In this document: piece after piece, positions 16,212-27,472 of the stretch
Layout: the number at the start of each line of letters is the position of its first letter
Numbering within the stretch: position 1 is the stretch's first letter
Source: Bacteroidaceae bacterium
GTDB taxonomy: Bacteria; Bacteroidota; Bacteroidia; Bacteroidales; Bacteroidaceae
Length of the DNA: 43,639 bases
Assembly: GCA_024401305.1 (NCBI GenBank)
Contig: JAKSLI010000023.1
Location: 1 to 43,639, forward strand
Direction: 5' to 3'
Notes under the pieces: model-generated
What the model was told of the DNA's origin: nothing
The model's database searches: none
The model's input: the letters and a program-made list of their open reading frames with translations, nothing else
Program-made: the position numbers and the translations under genes

Positions 16212-19200
16212 TTACTCCTGAGATATCAGTCTAAGTTTCTCCTGAAGTTGCTTCATCTTTTCCTCCTGGAGTACGCGCTTGTACTCGATTGGAGTTACCT
16301 GAACGAAGTCGTCAACATAGCGGTTCCAGTCGTCGAGCATCTTGCGAGCAAGGGCAGAACCAGTGTAGAGGTAGTGCTGACGGATGAGTTCGTGGAGTTC
16401 CTTGCGAGAAGTTGCGTCCTCGATAAGGCTGATTTCCACCTGATCCATGTTACAGAAGTAGTCGAAGTTGTGGTTCTTGTCCCAAACGTATGCAAGACCA
16501 CCAGACATACCAGCTGCGAAGTTGCGTCCTGTTTCACCGAGAACTACCACGCGACCGCCAGTCATGTATTCGCAGCAGTGGTCGCCAGCACCTTCGATAA
16601 CGGCAATGGCACCTGAGTTACGAACACCGAAACGCTCACCGACGCGACCATTTACATAGAGTTCACCGCTTGTTGCGCCATAAAGACCAGTGTTACCAGC
16701 GATGATATTGTTCTCTGCTACGAAGTCAGAGTTGCTGCGAGTAGGAGGCATGATAGAGATGCGACCGCCAGAAAGTCCCTTTCCGAAGTAGTCGTTTGTC
16801 TCGCCTTCAAGCTTGATGTTGATACCATTTACGGCGAAAGCACCGAGCGACTGACCTGCAGAACCCTTGAACTTGATGTTGATGGTTGAATCCGGCAAAC
16901 CTTCCTCGCCGTATTTCTTTGCAATTGCACCTGAGAGCATTGTACAAAGAGCGCGGTCTGTGTTCTTGACAGCGTAGTCGAGGTTGATTTCCTCCTTGCT
17001 ATCGATGGTCTGGGCACAAGCCTTGAGAATCTCTTCGTCCTTGACAGTCTCAAGCTTAGAGAACTCGCCACGATCCCAGTAGAGCTGACCTTCCTCCTTG
17101 TGGAGAAGGCGAGAGAAGTCTATTGTGCCTTGCTTTGTATGAGGATCAGCAGCATGAACCTCGATGAGGTCTGTGCGACCGATGATGTCCTTCAATGACT
17201 TGACGCCGATTTCAGCGAGATATTCGCGAGTCTGCTCTGCGAGATATGTGAAGAAGTTTACGACATATTCTGCGCGACCACGGAACTTCTTGCGGAGTTC
17301 CTCGCTCTGTGTAGCAACACCTACAGGACATGTATTTGTGTTACACTTACGCATCATGAGACAGCCGAGAACGATGAGTGGCAATGTACCGAAAGAGAAC
17401 TCATCAGCACCGAGCATAGCCATTAAGATTACGTCGCGAGCAGTCTTGAGCTGACCGTCTGTCTGGAGGCGAACCTGACCACGAAGGCCGTTGAGAACGA
17501 GAGTCTGCTGAGTTTCTGCGAGACCGATTTCTGGCGAGATACCAGCGAAGCGCATAGAGCTTGCAGGAGAAGCACCAGTACCACCTTCAGCACCTGAGAT
17601 TACGATCAAGTCTGCCTTAGCCTTTGCAACACCGGCAGCGATTGTACCAACGCCACTCTCAGCAACGAGCTTCACGCTGACAGCTGCTGTCGGGTTGACG
17701 TTCTTGAGGTCGAAGATGAGCTGTGCAAGGTCTTCGATAGAGTAGATATCGTGGTGAGGTGGAGGAGAGATAAGAGTGATTCCTGGGATGGCGTTACGAG
17801 TCTTCGCGATGATCTTGTTCACCTTGAAGCCCGGAAGCTGACCGCCTTCACCAGGCTTTGCGCCCTGAGCCACCTTAATCTGGATTTCCTCTGCGTTTAC
17901 GAGATATTCAGCAGTCACACCGAAACGACCAGAAGCAATCTGCTTTGTCTTGCTTGAAAGGCTAACACCGTCAACATCAGAGTGATAGCGAGCATTGTCC
18001 TCACCACCTTCACCTGTGTTGCTTCGTGCGCCAAGCTTGTTCATTGCGATACAGAGAGCCTCGTGAGCCTCGATAGAAAGAGCGCCGAATGACATCGCAC
18101 CAGTCACGAAATGCTTCACGATGCTTTCAACTGACTCAACCTCTTCGATAGGAGTTGGCACGGCAGCCTTCTTGAAACCGAGGAAGTCGCGGAGGAAGAT
18201 TGGCTTCTCCTTCTTGTCAACAACCTCTGACCACTCCTTGAACTTCTTGTAAGAACCAACGCGAGTTGCGAGCTGGAGCATTGTGATTGTCTCTGGATTC
18301 CAAGCGTGGTCGATACCGTCCTTGCGCCAAGCGAAGAGACCATTATTAGGGAGGATTTGCTGATTTGCTGATTTGCTGATTTGTTGATTGAATGCGTCAG
18401 TGTGGAGCTGTGAGTATTCCTTTGCAATATCACGAAGTCCGACACCACCGATTGTGCTGCTGTCTGTGCCGAAATATTTCTTGAGAACAGCCTCAGAGAT
18501 ACCGATAGCCTCGAAGATCTTAGCGCCACGGTAAGAACGGATAGTAGAGATACCCATCTTAGACATGATCTTCTTGAGACCCTTGTCAACAGCATTTATA
18601 TAGTGCTTCTCGGCAGTTGCATATTCCTCCTGAATCTTATGACGCTTTACGAGGTCATTGATTACTGCGAATGTCATGTAAGGACAGATGGCACTTGCAC
18701 CATAACCGAGGAGAAGGGCAGCGTGCATAACCTCGCGGATTTCACCAGACTCTACGATAAGAGCTGTCTGGACACGCTTACCAACGCTGATGAGGTAGTG
18801 GTGAACAGCAGAAACTGCGAGGAGTGAAGGGATTGCTGCGTGCTTCTCGTCGATGTCGCGGTCTGAGAGGATGATGTAGTTTACACCTTCGTCAACGCTT
18901 TCTTCTGCCTTCTTGCAGAGGTTGTCGAGAGCTGCCTGGAGACCGTCTTCGCCCTTAGCCTTCTCAAAGAGGATAGGAAGCTTGAGGGTGTTGAAGCCCT
19001 TGTAGCGGATGTTGCAGAGAATGTCAAGCTGAGTGTTTGTGAGCACTGGCTGTGGCAAACGCACCATCTTGCAGTTTGACTCGTCTGGAGTAAGGATGCC
19101 GGAACCTACGCGACCGATATATTCTGTGAGAGACATTACGAGTTCCTCACGGATAGGGTCGATGGCAGGGTTTGTTACTTGGGCGAACTGCTGGCGGAAA

Positions 19201-20696
19201 TAGTTGAAGAGAATCTGTGGGCGATCAGAGATTACGGCAAGCGGAGTGTCGTTACCCATTGCGGCAACAGGCTCTTGTCCGTTGACAGCCATCGGAACGA
19301 TAGTCTTGTCGATATCCTCCTGGCCATAGCCGAACACGCGAAGCTTCTGGTCGAAGTTCTCAACGGAATTGTCAACCTTACGACCGCTCTTCAGCTTCTC
19401 AAGCTGGATACGGTTTGTAGAAAGCCACTGGCGGTAAGGATGTTCTGTAGCGAGCTGCTCCTTGATTTCGCCGTCGTAGTATATCTTGCCTTCCTTTGTG
19501 TCGATAAGAAGAATCTTACCAGGCTGGAGGCGACCCTTGTTTACAACATCAGATGGTTCGAAATCCATTACGCCAACCTCGGAAGCAACGACCATCATGC
19601 CGCTCTTCGTGATAGTGTAACGGCTTGGACGAAGACCGTTTCTGTCGAGCATACCGCCGGCATAGCGACCGTCAGAGAACATGAGGGCAGCAGGACCGTC
19701 CCATGGTTCCATGAGGATAGAGTAATACTCGTAGAATGCCTTGAGGTCTTCCGAGATAGGGTTCTTGTCGTTGAATGACTCAGGCACGAGGATGGCCATA
19801 GCCTTTGGCAAAGACATTCCGCTCATTACGAGGAACTCGAACACATTGTCGAGAGAAGCAGAGTCTGACATGTCTGCCTCAACGATTGGTCGGATGTCCT
19901 TGATGTCGCCGAGGGCTTCGCTGGAAAGAACGCTCTCACGAGCTTTCATCCAGCCGCGATTGCCTCGAACAGTGTTGATTTCGCCGTTATGACAAAGATA
20001 ACGGAAAGGCTGTGCGAGCTTCCATTTAGGGAATGTGTTGGTAGAGAAGCGAGAGTGAACAAGTGCAAGTCCACTAGTGAAGTAATTGTTGTTGAGGTCT
20101 TTGAAGAAGCGTCGCAACTGACCGGAAGTCAGCATGCCTTTGTAGATAATGTTTGTGTTGGATAGAGAGCAGATGTAGAAATCTTCATCTTTCACACGGT
20201 TTTCCGTGCGCTTGCGTATCTTATATAATGTACGGTCAAAATGGTCAACATCCTCATCCTTGACACCTGTGATGAACACCTGCTTGATGTCTGGCATAAC
20301 ATCCTTGGCGGCTACACCAGGAACGGTCTCGTCCACAGGCACAGCGCGTAAGTGCATGAGTTCCAAGCCTTCACGCTCAATCTCCTCAATCATTATTGAG
20401 AGGATCTCGCTCTGGCGCTTTTCGTCTTTTGGGAGGAAGATGATACCGGTACCGTAATGTCCCTTTTCAGGAACAGGAATACCCTGTAGAAGAATAAACT
20501 CGTGAGGAATCTGCAGAAGGATGCCTGCACCGTCACCAGTCTTGTCGCGAGTTTCTGCACCACGATGCTCCATGTTCTCGAGCACTTTGAGGGCGTTGTC
20601 AACAAGTTCGTGACTCTTGTTACCATGAATGTTTACGACCATGCCCACACCGCAGGCATCATGCTCGTAAGCACTGTTATACAATCCTTTTGTCAT
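16212..20696 (-). CDS. gltB: Glutamate synthase (NADPH) large subunit
   Basis: With GltD this enzyme makes two glutamates from glutamine and 2-oxoglutarate. At 1494 residues it has all domains: the class II glutamine amidotransferase (DACGVGMVV, with Cys15 exposed after propeptide removal), the central domain, the FMN-binding synthase domain with the 3Fe-4S cysteines in CLMMRKCNTNTCPVG, and the C-terminal GXGXG beta-helix (GRVVVLGETGRNFAAGMSGG). Residues NQQISKSANQQI, between the central and synthase parts, are encoded by an 8-base tandem repeat; a change of one unit would shift the frame. A TAATTTTG -7 box is at 20771-20778. Confidence 0.97.
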   Translation of the reverse strand: MTKGLYNSAYEHDACGVGMVVNIHGNKSHELVDNALKVLENMEHRGAETRDKTGDGAGILLQIPHEFILLQGIPVPEKGHYGTGIIFLPKDEKRQSEILSIMIEEIEREGLELMHLRAVPVDETVPGVAAKDVMPDIKQVFITGVKDEDVDHFDRTLYKIRKRTENRVKDEDFYICSLSNTNIIYKGMLTSGQLRRFFKDLNNNYFTSGLALVHSRFSTNTFPKWKLAQPFRYLCHNGEINTVRGNRGWMKARESVLSSEALGDIKDIRPIVEADMSDSASLDNVFEFLVMSGMSLPKAMAILVPESFNDKNPISEDLKAFYEYYSILMEPWDGPAALMFSDGRYAGGMLDRNGLRPSRYTITKSGMMVVASEVGVMDFEPSDVVNKGRLQPGKILLIDTKEGKIYYDGEIKEQLATEHPYRQWLSTNRIQLEKLKSGRKVDNSVENFDQKLRVFGYGQEDIDKTIVPMAVNGQEPVAAMGNDTPLAVISDRPQILFNYFRQQFAQVTNPAIDPIREELVMSLTEYIGRVGSGILTPDESNCKMVRLPQPVLTNTQLDILCNIRYKGFNTLKLPILFEKAKGEDGLQAALDNLCKKAEESVDEGVNYIILSDRDIDEKHAAIPSLLAVSAVHHYLISVGKRVQTALIVESGEIREVMHAALLLGYGASAICPYMTFAVINDLVKRHKIQEEYATAEKHYINAVDKGLKKIMSKMGISTIRSYRGAKIFEAIGISEAVLKKYFGTDSSTIGGVGLRDIAKEYSQLHTDAFNQQISKSANQQILPNNGLFAWRKDGIDHAWNPETITMLQLATRVGSYKKFKEWSEVVDKKEKPIFLRDFLGFKKAAVPTPIEEVESVESIVKHFVTGAMSFGALSIEAHEALCIAMNKLGARSNTGEGGEDNARYHSDVDGVSLSSKTKQIASGRFGVTAEYLVNAEEIQIKVAQGAKPGEGGQLPGFKVNKIIAKTRNAIPGITLISPPPHHDIYSIEDLAQLIFDLKNVNPTAAVSVKLVAESGVGTIAAGVAKAKADLIVISGAEGGTGASPASSMRFAGISPEIGLAETQQTLVLNGLRGQVRLQTDGQLKTARDVILMAMLGADEFSFGTLPLIVLGCLMMRKCNTNTCPVGVATQSEELRKKFRGRAEYVVNFFTYLAEQTREYLAEIGVKSLKDIIGRTDLIEVHAADPHTKQGTIDFSRLLHKEEGQLYWDRGEFSKLETVKDEEILKACAQTIDSKEEINLDYAVKNTDRALCTMLSGAIAKKYGEEGLPDSTINIKFKGSAGQSLGAFAVNGINIKLEGETNDYFGKGLSGGRISIMPPTRSNSDFVAENNIIAGNTGLYGATSGELYVNGRVGERFGVRNSGAIAVIEGAGDHCCEYMTGGRVVVLGETGRNFAAGMSGGLAYVWDKNHNFDYFCNMDQVEISLIEDATSRKELHELIRQHYLYTGSALARKMLDDWNRYVDDFVQVTPIEYKRVLQEEKMKQLQEKLRLISQE
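18354..18389. repeat. 8-base tandem repeat inside gltB
   Basis: Three exact units GATTTGCT, one GATTTGTT and a partial GATT. Three units equal eight codons, giving the NQQISKSA NQQI periodicity on the minus strand. Confidence 0.9.
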
Positions 20697-21006
20697 AGTA
20701 TATAGTGTAGTTTAGTTTGCAAATATTACTTTTGTACGAGAAATCGGTTGTTTTGCTTACTTTTCGGCTGCAAAATTACCACTTTTCCTTACACTTTGCT
20801 ATAAATCTGGGATTTTTTTATAACACAGTGTTGCTCGTGTTTCAATTTTAAACCAATATATGCGAAATTGTTATATTTGTTAACTAAAACGCGCAGATGT
20901 GTTATAAATTGAAAGAGCCCTAATTTCGTTGGATATTCTTGTTCTATTTGTTTCCAATAAAAAAGAGTGGCTCGCATGAGCCACTCTTTAGTGAGATGAT
21001 TATTTT
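20697..21006. other. Intergenic region: gltB promoter and CotH-gene terminator
   Basis: On the minus strand TAATTTTGCAGCC (box at 20771-20778) is a likely gltB promoter, about 75 bases before its start. A terminator hairpin for the upstream CotH gene is at 20962-20989. The remainder is AT-rich with no gene. Confidence 0.6.
20955..20989 (-). terminator. Terminator of the CotH-family gene
   Basis: AAAGAGTGGCTC (20962-20973), 4-base loop, GAGCCACTCTTT (20978-20989). Read on the minus strand it ends in a run of T residues, so it terminates transcription from the gene at 21007. Confidence 0.85.
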
Positions 21007-23547
21007 CTATTTCATTACAATCTTTTTGTCGCCAACGATATAGACACCGGCAGGGAGTTGTCCGAGATTGTTCGTGCCTTGAATGAGCTGGTATGTCTGA
21101 ACTGTTGTGCCGCTTAAAGAGCGAACGGCTATCTCGTGTGCATCGGCAGCGTGTACATAGAGCGAACCGCCACTTACCCAGACATCGTCGGTTGCTGAAT
21201 ATGTGTCTTGGGCAGTCTCTATTGCGCTTGGCAACTGATCGATCTTGAAGCGTGTTCTGTCAAGATACTTTATGCGTCGAGTAACCCAGTCCTTGATGAA
21301 GTCAAGCTCGTTTTTGAAGTCCAGAGCGTGATATTCCAAGTCGCTGTCGTAGCTCCATCTGTTTGATTCACGGGCAGCAGCACCGCTTTCGATGAGTCGG
21401 TTTATGGCAACTTCAAATCTATGGTTGATGTTTTCAGGAGAAAGAAGACCATTACGCAACTCGCGATAACGATAACGAACGCTTTCGTTGAAGTTGTTGA
21501 TGTTGCAGTCGCGGAGTTTTCTGAACAAGTTCCAGTCGCCGTGCTCTTCCTTTGAGATATATTGAGCGTAGTCCTGCTCCGGTTTCATCAGATCCGAGTG
21601 GTAGTAATAGTCGCTCCATCTCTGGCCCAGAGTAGCATCCACATCCCAAAGACCGATGGTGATCTTCTTGTCCTTCTGCTTGTCATACACGGCGTAGTAG
21701 GCATTCTTTCCATGGTTGTCGGTAGAAAGAAGAATCTCCATGAAGATGTAGTAATCCATGAATACAGGGAAGTCGAAATACTCGCAGAAATGTGCCTTTA
21801 TCTCTTCGTTTGAAGCAGAACACATGAAGTCAACGGCATTGTACAGCGTCTGCCAGTCTATAGGTCTTACATCGTCAACATCAGGATATTCGTAGCTGAA
21901 ACTCTGCCACATTTCAGAATTCTCGTCAAATGGAGCTGCATGTTCTCTTGGATAGTAGTTTTGGTTGTAGTCGTGACCCATGAAAACCTCATAACTCCAG
22001 TCCTTAGCCTTCCACAACTGACCGTGCTGTATGCCGTTTGCATCATCATAATCCATAAGCTTCATCTGCTTGCGGTCCACACGCTCTGTCATTTGATAGA
22101 CACCATTGTAGCTGCCGTTGAGAAGGAGTTCTACGGCAGTTCCGCGTGTTCCGGTAAGCGCCTTAGGCTCCTTGTCGAAATAGTAAGGCTTTGTGACGAA
22201 ATCATTCCAGATGTCGGTGAGAACACGGTTTCTTACGCGGCTCATGTCCACCTGTGCTGCTTCAAGAATCCATTTGTTGTCTTTGCGAAGACCGAAGAAT
22301 TTCTGGTCAAGCTTCTTGCCGTTCGCGTCGTATAGTTTTACGGAATAGTTGCGCTTGTGCTTGCTGCTGCCATTGGTGATACCGCCACGCCATTTCTTCT
22401 TTGATGCGAGAAGTGCTGGCTGCTTTTGTCCTGGTTCGTAAACCCTGATATAGCCGTCGTCGTAGTCATAGCCGAAATTGCCGTAGATCTCAACGATTGG
22501 CAACTTTGTCATGGTCATGTAAGATGTAACGCGAGAACCGTCAGACTTGCTTGCGGAGAAAGTGTATCGCTTCTCGGCTACCGCTTTCGAGAAAGTGTAA
22601 CTGGAGCCGCTCTCAACCCTTGTTCCACCAATAACGAGGTCGCCCCAACCTTCGTTCTTGTCGTATGTTATTGTGGCTGTGAACTTGTCGTTGAATGCTT
22701 CTTCCGGTGCAGAGAAAAGATATAGATTATTGCTGAAATCGTATGCCATTCCAAGACCGTTTATGCGAAGGTTCGGGAAAGCTTCATCGAGAGGAGTTGC
22801 CTTAGGCATAAGCGCTATCAGGGCGATTATCTTGGCGATGGTTTTACGCAAAATCTCAAGAGCCTCGAACTGCTTTCGCAAATCGGTGATGGAAGCTATG
22901 GCATCGCTTATAAGCTTGTCGATTTCTTCCTGGGTATATATCTGCAAAGCTTCCTTTGTAATCTTCTGTTTCTCAGCCTTTATGAGTTCGGCTTTTGTGC
23001 CGCTGAAGAGGAGCGAGATGTTGTCAATAGCCACCCAGTTTGCTGCTGAACGTTCAGAAGGCGAAGGACTTTTGATGACAATACCCAACTCTGCCGAGCC
23101 GCTTGAGATGTCGGAAATAACTTGAAACCATTGAGGTTTGCCGTCGCCAGTCTCGAGCGAAACGGAATTGTTGCCGAATTTCAGGGAAACGCCCTCAATC
23201 TTGTAAGCAGGCTTATGACGCTGGTCGGCAGCTATCACGGCAGCCTTCAGACAGTATCGTCCATTAGGAATGTAGTTGATGGTTTGGGTGAGTTTATCGT
23301 CTTGCAATCGGGCACTGCCATCCCAATATTCGATGAACGGAAATTCCAGTGAAGAACCGTCGGAACCGTAGTATCTTCCGCCACCTGCGCCGGTGTTCAG
23401 CCAGAAATGGTTAGTGGTCCAACCGCTTATGTCCTCAGTGCTTGCGTCCAGCCAACTGGTTACATCCTGCACATCTTGGGCTTGTACGAAAGCAGGTGAT
23501 AATACGAGGCTTATGAATAATGAAAGGGTGAAATAGAAACGTTGCAT
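21007..23547 (-). CDS. Exported CotH-domain protein
   Basis: 846 residues from the preferred start (MQRFYFTLSLFISLVLSPAF, a clear signal peptide); the frame upstream to 23574 would cross the promoter. The CotH domain (atypical protein-kinase-like fold, about residues 370-690) shows KWILEAAQVDMSRVRNRV, ELLLNGSYNGVYQMTERV, a DNHGKNAYYAVYD motif and GLWDVDATLGQRW, whose Asp residues fit the kinase-like metal site. An N-terminal part (about 30-200) looks like a carbohydrate-binding or adhesion beta-sandwich. The last 60 residues (QLPAGVYIVGDKKIVMK) resemble a type IX secretion sorting tail. A surface or secreted role is inferred. Single gene with its own promoter and terminator. Confidence 0.85.
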   Translation of the reverse strand: MQRFYFTLSLFISLVLSPAFVQAQDVQDVTSWLDASTEDISGWTTNHFWLNTGAGGGRYYGSDGSSLEFPFIEYWDGSARLQDDKLTQTINYIPNGRYCLKAAVIAADQRHKPAYKIEGVSLKFGNNSVSLETGDGKPQWFQVISDISSGSAELGIVIKSPSPSERSAANWVAIDNISLLFSGTKAELIKAEKQKITKEALQIYTQEEIDKLISDAIASITDLRKQFEALEILRKTIAKIIALIALMPKATPLDEAFPNLRINGLGMAYDFSNNLYLFSAPEEAFNDKFTATITYDKNEGWGDLVIGGTRVESGSSYTFSKAVAEKRYTFSASKSDGSRVTSYMTMTKLPIVEIYGNFGYDYDDGYIRVYEPGQKQPALLASKKKWRGGITNGSSKHKRNYSVKLYDANGKKLDQKFFGLRKDNKWILEAAQVDMSRVRNRVLTDIWNDFVTKPYYFDKEPKALTGTRGTAVELLLNGSYNGVYQMTERVDRKQMKLMDYDDANGIQHGQLWKAKDWSYEVFMGHDYNQNYYPREHAAPFDENSEMWQSFSYEYPDVDDVRPIDWQTLYNAVDFMCSASNEEIKAHFCEYFDFPVFMDYYIFMEILLSTDNHGKNAYYAVYDKQKDKKITIGLWDVDATLGQRWSDYYYHSDLMKPEQDYAQYISKEEHGDWNLFRKLRDCNINNFNESVRYRYRELRNGLLSPENINHRFEVAINRLIESGAAARESNRWSYDSDLEYHALDFKNELDFIKDWVTRRIKYLDRTRFKIDQLPSAIETAQDTYSATDDVWVSGGSLYVHAADAHEIAVRSLSGTTVQTYQLIQGTNNLGQLPAGVYIVGDKKIVMK

Positions 23548-23571
23548 AGGATTTTGGTTAGTTATAGGGTG

Positions 23572-23579
23572 CAAAATTA
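23572..23579 (-). promoter_or_regulatory. -7 element of the CotH-family gene
   Basis: TAATTTTGCACCC on the minus strand, with TTTTG about 18 bases upstream, 24 bases before the chosen start. Confidence 0.65.
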
Positions 23580-23929
23580 ATAAAAAAATGAATAAAACAA
23601 AATAATTAGACTGAAAATCCTAAAACCCAAATAGTCCATTTGCCACATTGGCGTCATTTTGTTTCTCTTTGGCATCCTTTGCGGTTCATTTCATTCACAT
23701 AGGAATCCCTATGAAACTCTTTTAGACAAAAACAATATAAACCGCACAAAAGAGAAGATGGCTTTGCCATTGATGCTTTGCCCTCGTGATTTTCCTAGTG
23801 AGCAAGCTCACAGATAAAATCCCAAGTTCAAATCATCACCCGAAGGGCTTTCTTCTCTTTCATGCAAAAAACAGAAAAAAACATTTCGACTGAAAACTAT
23901 ATCTGATCAATAAATTTAACTTATTGTAT

Positions 23930-24180
23930 AGGATGTCCAGTTATCAGTAAAGATTTTCTGTAAGATTTTCAATAAGATTTTGAGCGCAGCGACCTAAATA
24001 TCAATACCTTTCATTATTTTCAGAAAGATTTTTTGTTATGATTTTAAAATCTTTACTTAAAATCTTACAGAAAATATCTCAACGATAGTATTTAGATGGT
24101 CGAAGCATAGCTTCTCAAAATCTTAACCAAAAATCCTACTAAAAATCCTAACTGAACCAGAACCATAAACTGGACACCCT
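23930..24180. repeat. Large palindrome with AAGATTTT-repeat arms
   Basis: The outer ends are AGGATGTCCAGTTAT (23930-23944) and ATAAACTGGACACCCT (24165-24180), inverted to each other. The arms carry several AAGATTTT / AAAATCTT units, then GAGCGCAGCGACC on the left and GGTCGAAGCATAGCTTCTC on the right. Confidence 0.75.
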
Positions 24181-24296
24181 ACTTATTTGACTTATCGTGT
24201 GCATCAGTTGTATAAGTATAATTTATTGATAATCTTCAGTTGACTGCGACCTTGTTTTTAGCGAAGCGTTGTTTTTTTGTTTTTAATGTTTTTGTC

Positions 24297-24600
24297 GTTC
24301 TTTTTCAATTTAGTTGAAGGTTGCATCATAAAAGGTTTTATCCTCAGATTTATGTTAGATTTATCACAGATTCAAGGAGCTTGCGACGCCTAAAATAAAT
24401 CGTCCTAAAAATACTTTACGCTGGATTTATCATAGATTTCTTGCAAGGATTTAAATCTTAACGAATATATCGGTTATAAATCTCGCATAAAAAGTTTAGG
24501 AAGAATTATAAAAGAGGCGCTCGTTCCTCGCTTGAATCTTACCCGGACATCAAACATAAATCATAGCTTAAATCCGCTTTCAACTAAATTGAAGAAGAAC
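24297..24600. repeat. Large palindrome with AGATTTAT-repeat arms, downstream of pyrG
   Basis: Bounded by a 22-base inverted repeat with one mismatch (24297-24318 and 24579-24600, core TTCAATTTAGTTGAA). The arms hold AGATTTATGTTAGATTTATC-like units, and the inner parts are GATTCAAGGAGCTTGCGACG on the left and GGCGCTCGTTCCTCGCTTGA on the right. A relative lies at 34887-35112. Confidence 0.8.
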
Positions 24601-24652
24601 CGTTTTTGTCTAAAAGAATCCAAACTAAAATGCCTAATTGTATATCATTGCA

Positions 24653-26485
<1,833 letters not shown>

Positions 26486-27301
26486 CTAGATCGTTCCGTC
26501 GAAAACGAATTCGGCAGGACCTGTCATCATGATGTGACTGTCAGACTCTTGCCAGCAGTTTGTTACGCTGCCGCCATCCATCTTGATTGTTGACTGTCGT
26601 GGAGCTCTGCCTGTGAGGAAAGCAGCCACGGTAGTAGCGCAAGAACCAGTGCCGCAAGCCCATGTTATTCCGCTGCCACGCTCCCAAACTCTCATGCGTA
26701 TCGTGCCGTCTGGAAGTATGTTGGCGAACTCGATGTTGCAGCGTTCAGGAAAGGCTGGGTGGAACTCCAGTGCCTTGCCATGAGCCTCAATATCATACTG
26801 CTCAACATCCTCGTCAAGGAAAATGACATAGTGTGGATTTCCCATGCTAACGAAAGTGCCTTCTGGAAGTCCTGTGGCTTTCTCTGGGCAGAACTGATGT
26901 TTTGCATCTTCAGCCATTATTGGACATCCCATATCCACGGTAACGCTTTCCGTCTTTCCGTTCTCGTCAAGATGAAGATGGAGAATCTTTATGCCGGAAC
27001 GGGTCTCGAGTCGGATGATTGTCTTGTCCGTAATACCCTTGTCGTGAAGATATTTCGCAACACAACGAGTTCCGTTTCCGCACATCATTGCCTCGGAACC
27101 GTCGTTGTTGAAGATGCGCATAGAGTAGTCGGCGTGAATGGATTCTGGATAACCGATGAGAATCAGTCCATCGCTGCCGATACCGAAGTGATAACGGCTC
27201 CACTTCTTTGAAAACTCCTCAGGGTCTTCTATATTGTAGAGCATGGTGTTGACATAAATGTAATCATTGCCAGCACCATGCATTTTTGTGAATTCTATCA
27301 T
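26486..27301 (-). CDS. dapF: Diaminopimelate epimerase
   Basis: DapF interconverts LL- and meso-diaminopimelate, the last common step to lysine and the peptidoglycan cross-link residue. The two-cysteine active site is present: C74 in MCGNGTRC and C216 in [16 protein letters not shown] at the N-terminus and GIGSDGLI are family signatures. At 271 residues it is of normal length. It uses the product of DapL, encoded 12 kb to the left. Both flanking gaps (to pyrG and asnB) are repeat elements, and the sequence just before its ATG is the GGGGAGAGGC end of one. Confidence 0.97.
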   Translation of the reverse strand: MIEFTKMHGAGNDYIYVNTMLYNIEDPEEFSKKWSRYHFGIGSDGLILIGYPESIHADYSMRIFNNDGSEAMMCGNGTRCVAKYLHDKGITDKTIIRLETRSGIKILHLHLDENGKTESVTVDMGCPIMAEDAKHQFCPEKATGLPEGTFVSMGNPHYVIFLDEDVEQYDIEAHGKALEFHPAFPERCNIEFANILPDGTIRMRVWERGSGITWACGTGSCATTVAAFLTGRAPRQSTIKMDGGSVTNCWQESDSHIMMTGPAEFVFDGTI

Positions 27302-27472
27302 AGGCCTCTCCCCCCAGCCCCCTCCCCATATAATGGGAGGGGGAGTGATATGCTTTGTGGGGAGTATTATATCACATTAATTAATATTGTCTATTGTCTT
27401 AAACCTCAACCGTTTAAAGGTAATTCCTCCCCCTCCCATTATTAGGGGGAGGGGGTAAGGGGGGGAGAGGCA
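27302..27472. repeat. GC-rich intergenic element 5 (dapF/asnB gap), simplest form
   Basis: GCCTCTCCCCCC at the left and GGGGGGAGAGGC at the right are complementary. Each is joined to a C-rich/G-rich hairpin (left CCCCCTCCCCATATAATGGG, right CTCCCCCTCCCATTATTAGG). The middle has GAGTGATATGC ... TATATCAC. It lacks the nested insertion of elements 1 and 4, so it probably shows the basic element. Confidence 0.88.

Larger units (their letters stand above)
23580..24652. other. One kilobase of non-coding nested palindromes
   Basis: No plausible gene. It contains a 15-base inverted repeat pair (23719-23733 and 24602-24616, CTTTTAGACAAAAAC), a palindrome CATAGGAATCCCTATG at 23698-23713, a hairpin GTGAGC/GCTCAC at 23798-23811 inside GATTTT/AAAATC, an outer AAGAGAAGA/TCTTCTCTT pair, and two large palindromes with AGATTT-repeat arms (23930-24180 and 24297-24600). 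Confidence 0.7.
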
